Assembly: GCA_008711295.1 (NCBI GenBank) | Contig: VUYV01000036.1 | Coordinates: 2,320,732 to 2,384,731, forward strand | Direction of reading: 5' to 3' | Source of the DNA: Anarhynchus alexandrinus | Taxonomy: Eukaryota > Chordata > Aves > Charadriiformes > Charadriidae | Length of the DNA: 64,000 nucleotides | Part shown: piece after piece, positions 28,115 to 42,600 of the stretch | Layout of the letters: every line of letters starts with the position of its first letter | How positions within the stretch are numbered: position 1 is the first letter of the stretch | The notes under the pieces: generated by a model | What the model was told of the DNA's origin: nothing | Databases searched by the model: none | The model's input: the letters and a program-made list of their open reading frames with translations, nothing else | Made by a program: the position numbers and the translations under genes

Positions 28115-31100
28115 AAATAATCTTTAATTCTTGTACTATTCCAGAAGAGTTCATATTTTCAGAGAAGGCAAAGTGCCAGAAAGCCTAGGCATCTGAACAG
28201 CAACAAATCAGACAAAATCTACCATTAGCACCGACGGTATCTCAGCAGCAGGGAAAACTTCAGACCATAACAACTTCCACATTAGCCACATCCTGACCAC
28301 AGCTCGACTCTTTCATTTTTGGTAGACACTTACTCTCTGCAAGCTTTGAGAAAGTTCTGGACTTCCCTAAACCTAGGTACAAGGCCAAGCTGAATATGGA
28401 CTCTGTATCACAGCTAATCTTTGCTCAGATTTTGCCACAGCCTAAGACAAATGTACTCCTGCCAGACAGGTTGTTTTTCTTACTGCTGGGTCATTGTCTT
28501 AGCGAGCTGCAGCAAGTAACTGATGCAGCTCCCACAGCTCCATACTTTTACAGACCACGTGTCATAAGAAATTCAGCTCAAGAACATCACGCTCACTTCT
28601 TGTTCAGAAAATGGTTAGAAGATCTAAGGCAGAAGATTAGTTCAAAGTTCAGTTGTATTTTACTGACTCATTTTAAAACCTCAAACGCATCGTCTGAACA
28701 CTACTCACCTCCCCCGCCATGTATAAAATGTTATTTATTAATTTAACAGGAATGCTTCAAGAAAGTGCATCCCTGCTCAAAAGATTCACTTAAAGTCAAC
28801 AGTGACTAAAAATTACCAACAGCATCACCACAAAAATAGTTATTAACTTTCTGTCCAAGTGTTACAAAGCCTATACAAAAGACCAGGCTTGGCCAAACCC
28901 ATCTTTCAGCAGAAATCTGGGGTAGCTTTAAGGCTTTTAATACCAAGTCCCATGGTGCAGGCGATACAGTGAACGCACTGTCTCTTCCCATGCAAGAGTG
29001 CTATCCCTGAGGCTGGGAATTGTTCTAAGGCACAGCAATCACAGGCACACGTGGTCTCAATAAATCTGATATGAAAATAAACTGAAAATAACACATGCAG
29101 AATCACGGCTACCAGGACCAACACTTAAGTGTAATTACAAATTTTGTGCAGAAGCTCACGCAGAGGACAAACCACCACAGTCACATGTTAAGAACAGCCT
29201 ATTTATTTTGGCAAGGAGGCCAAAAGTGGAGTCAAGGAAAGCTTTTAGTCAGGTTGTAAATTCAGCCACAAAATGTAGCTCAGGTGTTTTTAAATTGAAA
29301 ACTTCCTGAGCAATTACAGCTGGAACAAAATTTCTGGGAGAATGAGCACTGTCGTGCTGCCACTGCTACTTCCCAATTGGACTCAGCAGCTCGAAGATGA
29401 GAACATTTATCTGTGGCACTTGAGCCTTCATTTCAGACTATGCAAAATATTTTACGCAAAAAGCACACCTCCAGAGTTTAGGAAACTCATCACAACCACT
29501 TTCCCCTTCTCCTTTAATTACATGAATATTTAGTTTCCATTTTGTTTTCCTTTCTGTAACAATTATCCCAGAATTTAACATTATGGTGGGGCTAGGATCA
29601 TATTACATTAATTTTCACCTCAGGAACAAAAAGAGACATTAAAACACTGATATTATTTTCAACTCTAAGTGACAACTTTCCTCCATTTTATTGCTTTAGA
29701 GCCCTTCCTACAATATTCGGAATTAAATTGCACCCATTTTGGAGCAAGGCCAGAGAAGTCATACAGAAGCCCTGTATGGTCAATTTTAGCTATTTCTGAT
29801 TTGGTGGCTTTTTTTGTGTGTTTTTCTTTTTTTCACTAATTGTAGAGATTTTAATAATATCCATTATCTCAACAGAAGGACAAATTTCAGAAGTGTAGGG
29901 CAAACAGAATTTTTTCAAGTCATTACTTGTCCTGACATAAATCCAAAAAATAAGTTTTAAACTCAATGGATACATCTGTGTTAGCAAGTAACACAGTATG
30001 ATAGGAACAAATTTGCGCAGTGAAACAGCAGCGCTGAGGGGCCATTGCCCATACCACAGGAATTTTGAGGGTTCTACTAAATTTAGTCTACCAAATGGCT
30101 CTAGTCTGGGCCCCTGGACTGAATACGAATTCACAGCTGGAGAATATATCAGGTCTTTTTTTAAGGAGAATCTTCCACGCTGGTTTCATCCAAACGGGAT
30201 CCAGTTTGGTGCCTGGAACTGTAGTGCAGCAAGTGCAGACAACCAGGAGGTTCACCACAAGAGCCAGCTCCCACCATGAGCTAAAACACTAATGGAGACA
30301 CACCTCTACTCATTCTTCATCCAGCTACTGATGGCTCCTGGCACAGGAAAAGACAGAAATTGTAGACTGTTGCTCTGACATAGTCACAGGCATTTTTCCC
30401 CTTTTTCATCTTCATTTTATCTTCAACTTTATCATCATTTTAATCTAAGCTTTATTTTTTAATACTGTGCATTAGTGATCACATAACATATAGCTACTGG
30501 TCATATAACATTACTTAAACGGCAAGAAAGGCCTTAAAACAACATGGAGACAGCTTCTCATAACTTTTTTTTTTTTTAAATAATGTAAACTAAGTTATTC
30601 TTCCTTCTTCCCTCCCCAAGGACAGACTGCTCCTACTACAACACAAACATTTTGCCTTAGACCTCCAAAGTTCAATACTTAAAATGTATGCTTCTTTTAA
30701 AAACCAAAGTTCAAACACCAGCCAAACCGAGTCTTCCCCTTCATATTTCGTATATTTGTACTGATCTTGCTCTCAAACAAAAAAAAAAGGCAGCTTTCAC
30801 CAATCCAGACATGGGCACTGCACTCTGACGAGCAGCCCGAGCCCCGGCTGCGGGAAGACACCCGAAAATACTTTGCCTAATCAAACAACAGGTCTCAAAG
30901 TAAAATACCGCTTATACACTCAGCTGGTAACTTACCACCGGTTCCCCATCAGATGATGCTGTGGACTGGAAATGTGGAAGCAACAGGAATGTGAGTAAGT
31001 CTTGTTCCTGCATGTTCCAACATAACCCTGTACAGCAGTCCTGAACAAAGGCTTGTGCTTATTCAACCTACAAATAACTTTAATCATTGTGTTTTGTCTA

Positions 31101-31600
31101 AAACTGGGGTATGGATTCCTCTCTCCGGAGGGGATTAATCTTCCTGCTACTTGTCGGACAGGGGAGATTTGAATTAGGGCTTTAAGCCAAAAGCACAGCT
31201 AACATTTGCAGTTGTGCAGATCTAATCATGTATCGAAATTTCTGCTCCTGTTTCAACATCGCATTATAAAAAGTAAACTTTCCTTTCATTTATGGGCAGT
31301 ATATAAAATGTAAATCCAAATTGTTTTAAAAACACACTGGAAGACACTATTAAAAATACCCTCAACGAGAGCGTACAAGGCTTACACACAGAAATTTAAA
31401 GTTCCCAAATACAAGATCAGTGCAATGTTACTCTTCCCAAAACCCACAGATACCTCCACCAAAAAAACCAAGTAAAACCATCTTTCCCCTCTGCCAGGAC
31501 AACTCAGCCGCCTTACTCACTATACAATGCTCCACTCACAATCAACTAGGAAACTAGTAGCCAGGACATTTTGTGACTTTGGGAAGAACTTTCCCAAAGG

Positions 31601-31622
31601 AAAAAAAAAAAAAAGGGGGGGG
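31601..31622 (+). repeat. A14-G8 homopolymer junction
   Basis: Fourteen A residues are followed directly by eight G residues. Just before it is a 9-bp inverted repeat (CTTTGGGAA 31577-31585, TTCCCAAAG 31591-31599). Confidence 0.8.
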
Positions 31623-32890
31623 CAGGGGGAAGAAGGTGAGGTAATTTAACAGCTCACTGCCCCAAGGACAAAAGTCATATTTCCCATTTCTTAGTCCCCT
31701 CCTCCCCAACTCAGGCAGTACCAACCCTGGCGCCTGAGAGCCAGCTCACTGCACAGCAACAGCACAAAAATATCTCTGCCAAAGTGCATGGTTTAATCCA
31801 CTTAAATAATTCCTCCCAGTTCAAAAAGAAGACGGGTGAGCTCCGCTGCCAGCATAAGATAGAAGTAGAAAGTATATCCACGAGAAGGCGGAGATGAGAG
31901 CAGAAACTCCTCCTCGAGGCAACGGCAAGTTGTCACCTTGGCTCGCCACATCTCTGACAATATGTGCAAAGGATGCAGTCTAAGAACCAATACACACTAA
32001 ATATCTGCCTTTTCTAAGGCACAAAAATGAGTCCACTTGTAATTCAAACTTCAAGGAGGCTTACTTTATTCATTTTTAACATACAATCCTTTCTTAGACA
32101 TAAATGTTTCCCTTTACTGAAAGCAAAATATTTGATGCAGAAATACAAAGAATATCTGAAATATTAATTAACAGTATTTTCTTAATGACTTAGGTTAAAA
32201 ACTCAGACCTTTCTAAACCCAACAGTTTTTCCATAGCTTTGAAGATTTTGTTCAATATTTCTGAAAAGCCAGCAGGTTTTCTCATCTCCCCCAGCTGATG
32301 TTACCTGCAACATTTTGCAAAAAATCTCAAAATGCATACAAGCATGGCCTGAATTACCTGGACACAGCTTCAGTTCTGATGTTCAAGTCCAATCTAGAAA
32401 ATCATGACTTATTTATCTTCAGATAATAATAAATAAAGATGCATTTTTAAAGATTTCAGAAAGAAGCAAGTGCGTATAGTATTTACCAAACAACTGTTTT
32501 TTGTTCTTGTGTTTGTGCAACACAAAGGGAAAAAGGGAAAACATAACAGAAACTCCATCAGCAGAGCTTCTGGAATTGATTACCAGCATTTCTTTGAGCT
32601 ATGTGATGTCAAGGATGGTTGACATCACATTTCCCAACTGTAAAAGTAGGGTACTTTACATGGATCACAGAGATTTGGCCAATATGACCTTTAGGATTTA
32701 AGTAACAGTCTTCTAAAACAGTTATTTTTAACTGCTGGTTTGGCAGCCCCCAAATGGGGATTATGAAAAAATAATATCCCAAAGGCCTCACAGATGTAAA
32801 ATTTCTGACAGAATCCAAGTGCCCAGCAGAAATTTCAGCAGGTCCAGAAATCAAAAAACCTAAACTATTTTTACAAGGTAATGAGCAAAA

Positions 32891-32914
32891 CTGACATCAC
32901 AGCTGACATCACAG
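32891..32914. repeat. 12-bp perfect tandem duplication
   Basis: CTGACATCACAG occurs twice in tandem with no mismatch. It lies in MYO6 intron 1. Confidence 0.85.
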
Positions 32915-35900
32915 TTTCAAACCATGTATCAGCTACACGTCTACACATACAAAGTGCAGTCAATAAGCTCAATATCAAGACCATCAAGAAAGGCAATGAA
33001 ATGGAATTGCCTAAATGAGTGAGAAGGACCTGATGTAGATGGAGCAGAAGTGCACTAAACAGCCATTTCCACTTAGTACTTTTATTTAATTAACTTTCCT
33101 GAAGAAATTTCTAATTTTCTCAACATCGTTCCTAAGAAACAGGCACAACCCAATTTAATGCAACCTGCTATACATCATTAGGATTCACCCAGGTGACACA
33201 AAAGGAAAAACCAAACTTAATTAGATCAATTTAGATCAGTTGCTATAAAATCCACGGGTTTTGTTATTTGGCACATTTAAACCTATTATCCAGTTAATCA
33301 ATTAGAGAAGAGGATAACGTGAAATAGTTCTTAAGCGTGCTTCAAAGATACTTAAATCTTCTTATATTTTTTTTCTTTTAATTCAAACACCTTCTATGAT
33401 AAAGAGCAGCACCTTTAAAGCCTTCCTCCAATGATAGCCCAATCTATCTGAATAGTTTCAAAAGCCTTCCCAATTAAAAACATATTATTACTAATTTCTA
33501 ACCTTGAAGACACATTCCCTTGTTCTTCCAAGGCCAAGGTAAAATATTTTCTTCTCACACATCTTCACAAGTTTCCTCTATATGCTAAGTACCAGCCACA
33601 CAGAAATTCCATGAAGTCTTAAACAAACCCTTTGCCAAGCAAAAAAGGGTAAGGATCATGTAATCACAGGTTAAATATATACAAAATTTACATGGAAAAA
33701 ACTACAGAATTCTTCCATCTAGCAGAAAAAGTTGAAACACACAGTCACTGGAAACAGAGGCCACACAGACTAGAAACGGGCACTATTTTAAACACAAACA
33801 CATCATTTTGAAATTTTTTTGTAGAATTACTTTTAACCAGTAACAGAGATTTTAAATTAGGACTAGATTTTTTTTTTCTCCCTAATTCAATATTTCTCAG
33901 TCTGATTTGCAAGACATCACACCCAATCTGCAAAGCAGCTGCCTTTTTTATTTATTTTCAATACATATACAGACATAGCCAAAGATAAGTGCTAGTGCCT
34001 TGTGCCAGAAACACTTAAGAGTCAATTCCTGGCTGGCTTCAGCATTTGCAGATATTGCAAGTACTCAGAAAAGTCAACAATGTCAATGAAAAGGTCTAGG
34101 AGACAGTTCAGAGTGTCACACGAAAAGTCCTGATGATAAAAACACTTAATTAATGCATTTATGATTACAAGGAAGACCCTCACTGCTGACTGCCAATCAG
34201 TAAACCACAAAACAGTCCCTGATTTTTTTTCCATGGAAAACTAATATGTTACTAGTTTTTAAAGGATGAAAAATACAATTCTAAACCAAACAGACTGATC
34301 GAAGATGCAGAAGAGACTGTGCTGCTATTGAAGGAAAGATTATGGGGTCACATGAAACTTATCATCAGTGGACCCACAAGAAGACAATCCGGTGACTCCC
34401 TTGCTCAGGACTTTACAAAACACCCTCTTCAGCTTTCTGGACTTTGGTCTACAGTGTTCCTACTCAAGTTCACGCTATTTGGGCCTCCAGTCTGGAGGTC
34501 TTCAGCACTTCCTGTATTCCAGCAAATATATTCTTTATTGCAGACACACATAGCCCATATATCTTCTTTGTAAATTAATCCAAAACTTGAGCTCCTATGG
34601 AGCTCAAATTACAGTGATCAAGAAATTCTACACAAAAGTTAGATATGCCCACTTCAAATTCCTCCTTGTGAATAAAAATATTTCAAGTCTGCTTTCATGA
34701 TGGATATTTCTTCACGCTGTTGAAGGACCTGAGCACCCTCTTGGAGGGGCAGGGGGGTTAATACTAAACTCCTCATAGATTTCCTGTATTTCGTCTCTGG
34801 AGTAAAAAAATCTTCCTCAGGGAAGAAATTTTGGGTTTGAACTATTCATGGGCAACAGAAAACTAAAAGCTTGTAAGTATAGATGTCTTACAACATCATA
34901 CGATTAGAGATCTTCTAAGGTCATCTTAGAAAAAATTCAAAACATAGTGTAAAAGAAACAATTATGTGTAGAATAGAGATAAATCTGACTACAATGAAGA
35001 ACTCAGAGGGTTAATTCAAGTCAGACACTTCCTCAGGAACCCAGAAAAGCCCAATTCCTTTGCTTAGTGCTGAGACAGACAGAGCAATAAACACATGGGG
35101 TTCAGTCCCCTTCCAGAGACCTATATAAAGTCTTGAGGCAAGAACTCAAGAATAATTGAGTTGAAAAAGAGTAAGATGACACAACTCGCAACCCACTGAA
35201 CTAAAAAAAGCCAAAACAAAACAAAAAAAAACCCACAACCAACCCACAGACCCATTTTGCAAAATGCATGAACATATGAATCAGTACCTTCGTCACACCA
35301 TGTTAATGGAGACTCCACCTCTCTTTACGAAGACTCGTGTTCCACCCTCCACAACAGCATACCTGTCTCAATTACAGGGATGTACGTGTTTCCTTTTATT
35401 GACTGAAGGACACAAGGTCTGAAGAATTATCTTATTATTTCTATTAATAAATAGAGGATATGTAAAAGAAGCACTCAACTACAGTTCAGAAGACTGATCT
35501 ATAAACCTGGAGTACATTTTTGCCACAGTATCCCCCAAAAACCAAAAGCAGGCAATATTTCTTTCTTACTACGCAGAAAGAAAATTAATAATATTAAGCA
35601 TCAACCTGACATTGCATTTTGGTATCAATTCTCTGTTAAAAGGAAATACACAACTTCCAGAGTTTCTGCCTTATTTGGGTGACTAGTAAAAAGAAATTGC
35701 CCGCTATAATGGTTTATTCTGACAAAATTAAAAAAAAAAAATACATGCTTCTTGAATAAGTCAAATAACTCAGGAACAACAAGGAAAACAACAAATTAAT
35801 CAAGTGCCTTCTCAAATGCCTGCACAACCAGCTATAGCCGATTCCTATACTGCCTTCACAGACAAGGGCGAGCCATACTGGCTAACGTCCCAGTGTTATG

Positions 35901-36567
35901 ACCTGTGAAGGATACAGATCTAATTTTGCTAAAAGAAAAATACCACTGCCTCTGGTCTGTCAAGAGATAATATTATTTATTTTTTTTTAGAAGTGACAAG
36001 TTAGCAAAGTTTGCTGATGTTCAAGTTTAAGCGCACAACAGAGGAACGCAAATACATTTCAAAGGTTATCAAAAAAGTATTTGGTTTTTCAGCTTCCACT
36101 CTATAAAACTCATTCAAGTTTTACTGGATGCTGTAATTTAACTAATTTCTTCACGCATCCAGCAGCCTGTGCTGCGTGATGATCCTCCTCTGATACAGAA
36201 GCTTTTGACATCATTCTGGAAACATACACAGAGCGTGTCCTGTAATAACAGCATAGGAAACCCTAATACACCAGGTGTGGCTTTGGAGATGAATCCTGAT
36301 CCACCCAGGAAGCGCTCTAATAGCTACGGCAGCCTTCCTGTAAGCCTTTACGCCTGCGAGTCTCTTGAACTAGTTTTATACTGAAAAAAACAAGGGAAGG
36401 GAGATATAGGACTAATTTTTTGCCTGGCCTGCCCTTCTATTGTAGCAGGGCAATAAAAGATAGGCCTTGACTGTAGTGGATGATTTTCATCTTTAACACT
36501 CGGCTTCTCCCCTTTTACTCTCCCATAGTTTATCTCTTCTCCCAGCCTCAAAATGCACTTTTTTTTT

Positions 36568-36616
36568 TCTCTAGAGAGAAACTTTACAGTTTCTCTGTGG
36601 TCTCTAGAGAGAAACT
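36568..36616. repeat. Two direct copies of a 16-mer with palindromic core
   Basis: TCTCTAGAGAGAAACT occurs at 36568-36583 and again at 36601-36616. Its core TCTCTAGAGA is a perfect palindrome. Between the copies, AGTTTCTCT (36588-36596) is the reverse complement of the end of the first copy, giving a 9-bp hairpin with a 4-nt loop. It lies in MYO6 intron 1. Confidence 0.85.
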
Positions 36617-39600
36617 CACATTTATTGTTAAAACTGTCAGCTATCAGCAAGTCAAAACCCACAGAAATGGCAAGATCACTGAAGATATTGAAGAGAAAAC
36701 ATGGGAGCAGAAAGGGCCAATCCTAGAAATCATCACTGATGCATTTCCAGGTAAGAAAAACTTGAAATGCTCTGGACTGCTTTTGGTTTTGGGGAACACC
36801 AGGAGCTCTCCATCCTGCCAGGGGAGCTGTGCTGGTCCCATGCCGTGCTGTGCCTCAGAGCCCAGCCAGCCAATGAGGCTCTGTCTGGAAGGTGAACCAC
36901 ATCTTCTCAGCCTCCTCGGTTCAGCACATCCGCAGCTCGGCATCTGCCGTTCCACATCCCGCTTTCCCTACATCACGTGGCTGCTTCTGCCTATGCCACC
37001 CTGGTCAACACCAGCATTAATAATTTTGTACCTCTGGTAGTTACTGCCCTTCTCAAGCCCTTCTACTTCAACCTGCCTTCCCCTTACACATTAAGCTGCA
37101 CATGAAATTAGCCTGTCAAGCAAATCTTCATCTCAGTGCAACAGTATTTCCCCCACTTCCATTTTTCCCAAAACAGGAAAAGAGATTGCTGCTTTGGCCT
37201 GGGAATCTAGTGAATCCACCCGCATTTTGGGTGGCAAAATGCATAGGGCTTTTTTTGCTAGGGTGCTCTTGGCTTGGTGACGAGGTGCTTCTGCTGACCC
37301 AGATCAAGATCAGTGCGATATCACCCGGTGCAAGGACTACTGTCAGTAGCCAAAGGAGTCCCCAGCAGAGCAGCAACCCACAATAGCCTGCAACAACAAA
37401 AAATACTCCTTCCAGCTGATTCGCATGGGGAGCAAGCACATTCTACTGCAGGGCTTCCCAGGCTGTGCTGGGCACACATGAGCAAAGCTTGCCGTGAGAG
37501 GAGCGCTCACCACAGCAAATGTGTCCTCCACGTCGTTCGCCCAACCTCAGGCTGACGAGCAGGGTTAATTGTAGGCTGACAGCTTCCACGTAATTACAGC
37601 CATCCCCAATCCAGCGCTTACTGGTATGACATTGGTCATCCTCAACAAGGGAAGACAGAGTAGAGAAAAATACGTCTTTTGATTAAAATTCTCTTTCCAA
37701 TCCTTAAATTCTGCTTCTACCAGATGTTCTGCCCTACGTCTCTTCACTACCCTTCCCACTAGACACCAAGCCTGGCTGCCAAGTAAAACAAAAACCAGCA
37801 TCTCTTTCATCCTCAGAAAACCATACTGATGCAGCCAGTTTTACTTGCTCTATTGTACAAACTCCATTTGCAATCTGTCTTGGTATATGCAGTCCACAAA
37901 GAGCATGCGAAGCTGCATGCTCATTTGTAGGACCGACGCCATGCAAATCCTTCTCATTTCCAGCAAGTTGTGAAACACAAAGGGCAGGATATCCTGGAAG
38001 TAGCAACGTAAAAGAAAAAAGAAGAAAGAAAAATGAAAAAAAAGGCAAGTAACCTGGGAATAACTTACACAGGGCTTCTTTAAGGGCAGCAGCTGATCCT
38101 GAATAAAGAAGTCTGATTCAGAGGGACCAACCGTGTGAAGCTGCCCACAAATACCTGCACGTAAAGCACCAAGGATCCAGACCACACCTCCACTGCAGCC
38201 TGGATCCCAGAGTGATCCAGGCAGATGAACAGTGGGCAAGACACAATGCAACCTCGGGAGCCGATCCAGGTGCCATCCTAACAATATATACCAGTGTATT
38301 CATTATGTTTTATGCTCTGGTGAACACCAAATGAACGCTATCACATGCATCTGGGTCAAAATTTGATTGCCATTACATCCAACAGCGCAAAGAGGTGGTA
38401 TCAGCTATCACCGAATGAACGAAGGTCTTCATCCCACATATGACTCACTATAGCCTGAAGCACTGGAGCTCCACACCAAACTATTCCCATTCCCAGCTGG
38501 GTGAGGGCCCTTGGAGGAGAGCCCTGGTACCTGAAAAAGGGGAAATCCTCTCCTTCAGCTACAGGAGGATCTTTAAAAAACCCTTCATTCTTCTCCCACA
38601 TTTTCTTCTTGTTAGTATTGAAATATGTATGAAGACCTTGACAGAGGTACAGTAATAGAGAAGGCGCTTTAGTTTTTCTAACTTCCCTAGGTACCAGTAC
38701 AACCTTTTAGCTTACATTAAAAGTTCAGCATAGTCCAAACACATGCAGAAGGTGCTTAAGGGAAGTGGTGATGTGGCAGAAAAAAAGGAAAAAAACCCAC
38801 ACTCTTTTTCAACAGTAGTAACTTGAAGAATGCTAAGATGTGAGCTTCAAAAATAAACAGCCCCACACACCAACCACCAAACTTTGTTTAAATGCTTGCT
38901 AACATCACTAGGCTAATTCCTCACAAAGTAAGATTGCTTTTCCTGTAAACGTGGATACTATTTCATAGTTGACTTGGTTCTCCTGTATCTTCAGATGCGC
39001 GATAGTTACACAGCTTTTCCTTAAGCAAAGGCCTGAAAAAAGTAAAATTAAATACTTGGACAAAATTCCTGTATTTATCACACAGATGTGCTTACCTCAT
39101 TGTCAGACTGGAGACTACCGGTTAGCATTTTGTGGGTTTGCCTCCCTATAAGATGTTCGTCACAGAGTTAGGCCATGAATTTAAAATGGAGCAGCTGATC
39201 AAACTAAACAAAACAAAGCCACAGGAGCCTCACGCACAGCTGTACCTTGCCCATGCAAATTTCTCCATAAAGTATGTACAGTGGAGGAAGTAATAGGTCC
39301 TTTTGAGAAGGCTCCTGTCTTACCTGGATCCTCTCAAAACTCCTTGGCCGTTTCCAACAAGACGACTGATGAAAATAAGAGAGGCTGCTAGAGAGAACGT
39401 GCCAAGTCCTAGGAAAACACGAGCCAATTAGCTTTCATTAATTAGAACTAACCACACCCCAGCACACCTTCAGATGTCACTCCAAAACCTTTACCTGTCT
39501 TGGAGTGAAATACTTAGCCCAAATTGCAAGGCCTCCTGGCCACCTTACACCTACGGCAAGCACACCCAGGGTCAATGCCTGGGCATCCATCAGGCAGCAT

Positions 39601-42600
39601 CCTTCAGCTAAGGAGGAAAACATGGCTTTAAAGTCCAGCCCAAGCATGGTAGGAAGGACAACCCCTGATGGTAACCTGTTTTGCCTTCAAGCAGTCAAAC
39701 CAGCATTTTTCTTCCACTACAATCTTCAAGTGTTCTCTCTTGAATCTGCTGGGGTCCCTTTGGTCCCCTGAGCTCCCCAGCCTTTCCCACCTTGGCATCG
39801 TCCTTCAGCCTTCACATGTTCTTCTAGACGGAGCTTCACCGCAAACTACTCTTCCTCCTCCTGCCAGTTTCTCTCTCCCTTCCTTCTACCTCCTCCCTAG
39901 GGCTAAAGCAGCAGAGTCACTCAGCAAACATGCCAGTGGCATAAAGTGGCCTTTGTCCGCCCTCTTCCCTCCTACGGGGATTCATAAAGAAACCAGGATT
40001 AAATACAGAAAAACAGCTCATCTCAAATAGCCTGTTTCTTTGAAACCATACAAATTTCCACTTCCATCTGATGCACTCAAGCAGTTGGTACTTGTTACTC
40101 ACATGAATTCCCAATTTTTTACTAAAGAAAAAAATTTTAAAAAAATCAGGAAATAATAGAACTGCATTTTTCTAAAGGGATAAAAAAAAATTTCATTCTA
40201 CAGAGCACAGCGGCTGATCCAGGCAACAGAAGCTGCAAAGGGCAATTAAAAATTAAAAAAATATATATATCTATGAATCAACTTAATATCTTAAAACCCC
40301 TGCTAGGCTGACTAACACATGAACAGGCACACAACTCCGTATCAACAGAAATAACAAAGCTGAACTCCAACACTTATTAAAAAAGAAAGTATTTTCAGTT
40401 TCAAGTTAAAAGAAATATTATTTTAAAAAATACAAATATGTATGAAAAATTGGGAAAGGCTGCAAGGATTTAAATTGAAAGATAATAATCCATAAGATTA
40501 TATGGTCAAAACATTATTTATATTTATCATTGCTACTTTGGTGTTGAATATACATAACTATAATTTAGCATGTAACACAGAAATACCCATAGCATCAGAT
40601 GCCGTATCATCGAAAGACTGTATTTTCATTTACAATAGGAAAGACTGTTGCAGCCCCAAGAAAAGCAGCTACTTAAGCCCACTGCACTGCAAAATCCATG
40701 TTCTGTGGGTGTTGACCTTTTGAGCAAGACATGATTTGTACAGGCTAAGAAACTTCATGTCTAAAATTCCTCTCCCTAAATTAGTAAGAAATAATCTTTC
40801 TCTTTGAAAGGATGTAGAACTTCAAAGCAAAACATAAAACAAGACTTAAAAATTGTTTCAGATCACCATCAAAATATGATACAAAACATATCTGAAAAAG
40901 CATCCTTCCCCTAACCAAAGCTGAAAACATATAAATGATCCAAAAAAAAACTAAGCTGTTACACTGCTTTTTCAAAAACCCATAATGCATCTCCAAACAC
41001 CCGAAGAAAAAATTATTTTAATATATGACATTCATGCAGTGAACCAAACGCTATTTCAAGGTCCATATAATCTGAGATTGAGTGTCTGACCATGACCAAT
41101 TTCAGATGCTTGAGAAGATGCAAGAGTACTGTAACGGGGTGACAATTAAAGACGAAGACTATCACATCATCTCTGAAACTTCTGCTTCTTCTGTACACTT
41201 GCAGTTAAATGCTTTGGTCCCAACAGTTCCAATTCAAGACAACTACGACAGACAAGCCCCTTTCTCTTCTGTTTCCCAAGAAGTTTGAAATTTGAAGCAA
41301 TGCTTCTTACCACAGCCACAAGATCAGTTACTGAAATCTATAAAAACCATTAAAGTCTCTGACAAATGATCCCAGCAAAGAGCAAACAGGCACAATACAG
41401 TGATGATGCAACACGCACATGTATTCCCACAAATGAACACACAGCTGGCAAGTCTATTTTTGGAAAAAAAAGTTTAAAAAGGAGGAGAAAACGGACCTGG
41501 CAACATGCTCATCGAAAGGCAAGCCAACAAGTATGTGAGCAGGAGAAACAGCATCATCCCTGTAGCATCCGCATAAGTAACACTCCTTGCAGTAGAGCAG
41601 AGATACAACATGCTGCAGAATGCCATTCGTGTGCCCAAGCACCTGCCGAAAAGGCTTGCTGCACGAACGCAGTGAAGGCTTTAACGCAATCAGCAAACAT
41701 AACTTATTAGGAGCCCATAAAACAGGACAAATATTTGCCTCACTAGTTTTCCTATCTTTGTAAAGGATCCCAGGTAAGAAAAAATGCACAAATGAAATTC
41801 CTCCCCACCACCAAAACTACAACACGTACTAAAACCTAGTGTTCTTATCTTTACACAGTAATAAAAGTCTGTGCTATCTTAGGGCCCTCTGAAGTCTGTG
41901 ATCTGTTAAAATCCCTTTCAGTCCTACTGCTATGACTCTGAAATTCCCTACGTACGCTCTTTACGTCCACATTTCTCTCTGCAACAGGGCTACTGGATGG
42001 ATTTGTGTACCATTTAGTAAAGGGTTACACAGGTTTAAGAGACTGCAAAAAATGCCGTTGTTTCCTGAGAGAGGGTGAGCTGAGCGGGTAACAGCTTACC
42101 ACCCCAAGAGGGGTAAACCCTTCATCTGCCTCCCCTCGTTTCCGCTCCTCACTACACGCTCCTGCTGCCGCCGTCGCGTAAGCTCTGAAATGCACAATGT
42201 CCCTCAGCAGCACGGATGTGGAGGAGAGAAAGGCAACGGGTTTTGTTGCTTTTTGCAGAGCCAGCAGCTTGCACTGAGGTGTGGAAGAACCCAACGACCA
42301 TCAGCGCTGCTGGGAAGGGAGCCGAGGGGAGGACGCAGATGTGGGCAGATTTCCTCCTTTCGGGGGGGGGGGACCAGCAGGCAATTACCTCAGCCCAATG
42401 ACTCACAAAATTGCAACCCTAGAGAATCATTAAAATTGAAGTTATTAAAAGTATTTGTCGGGTTCTTCATTCCTGAATGCTCTGATCCCTGTCCTGGAAA
42501 TTTTGCAGTTTGTAAGCAGAGCTAACAGCACAGGAGGTTACTGCATACTGTTAAATCTTGAACCAGCAGAGCAGCTACAGAGCATCCCCCTCCCAAAACT

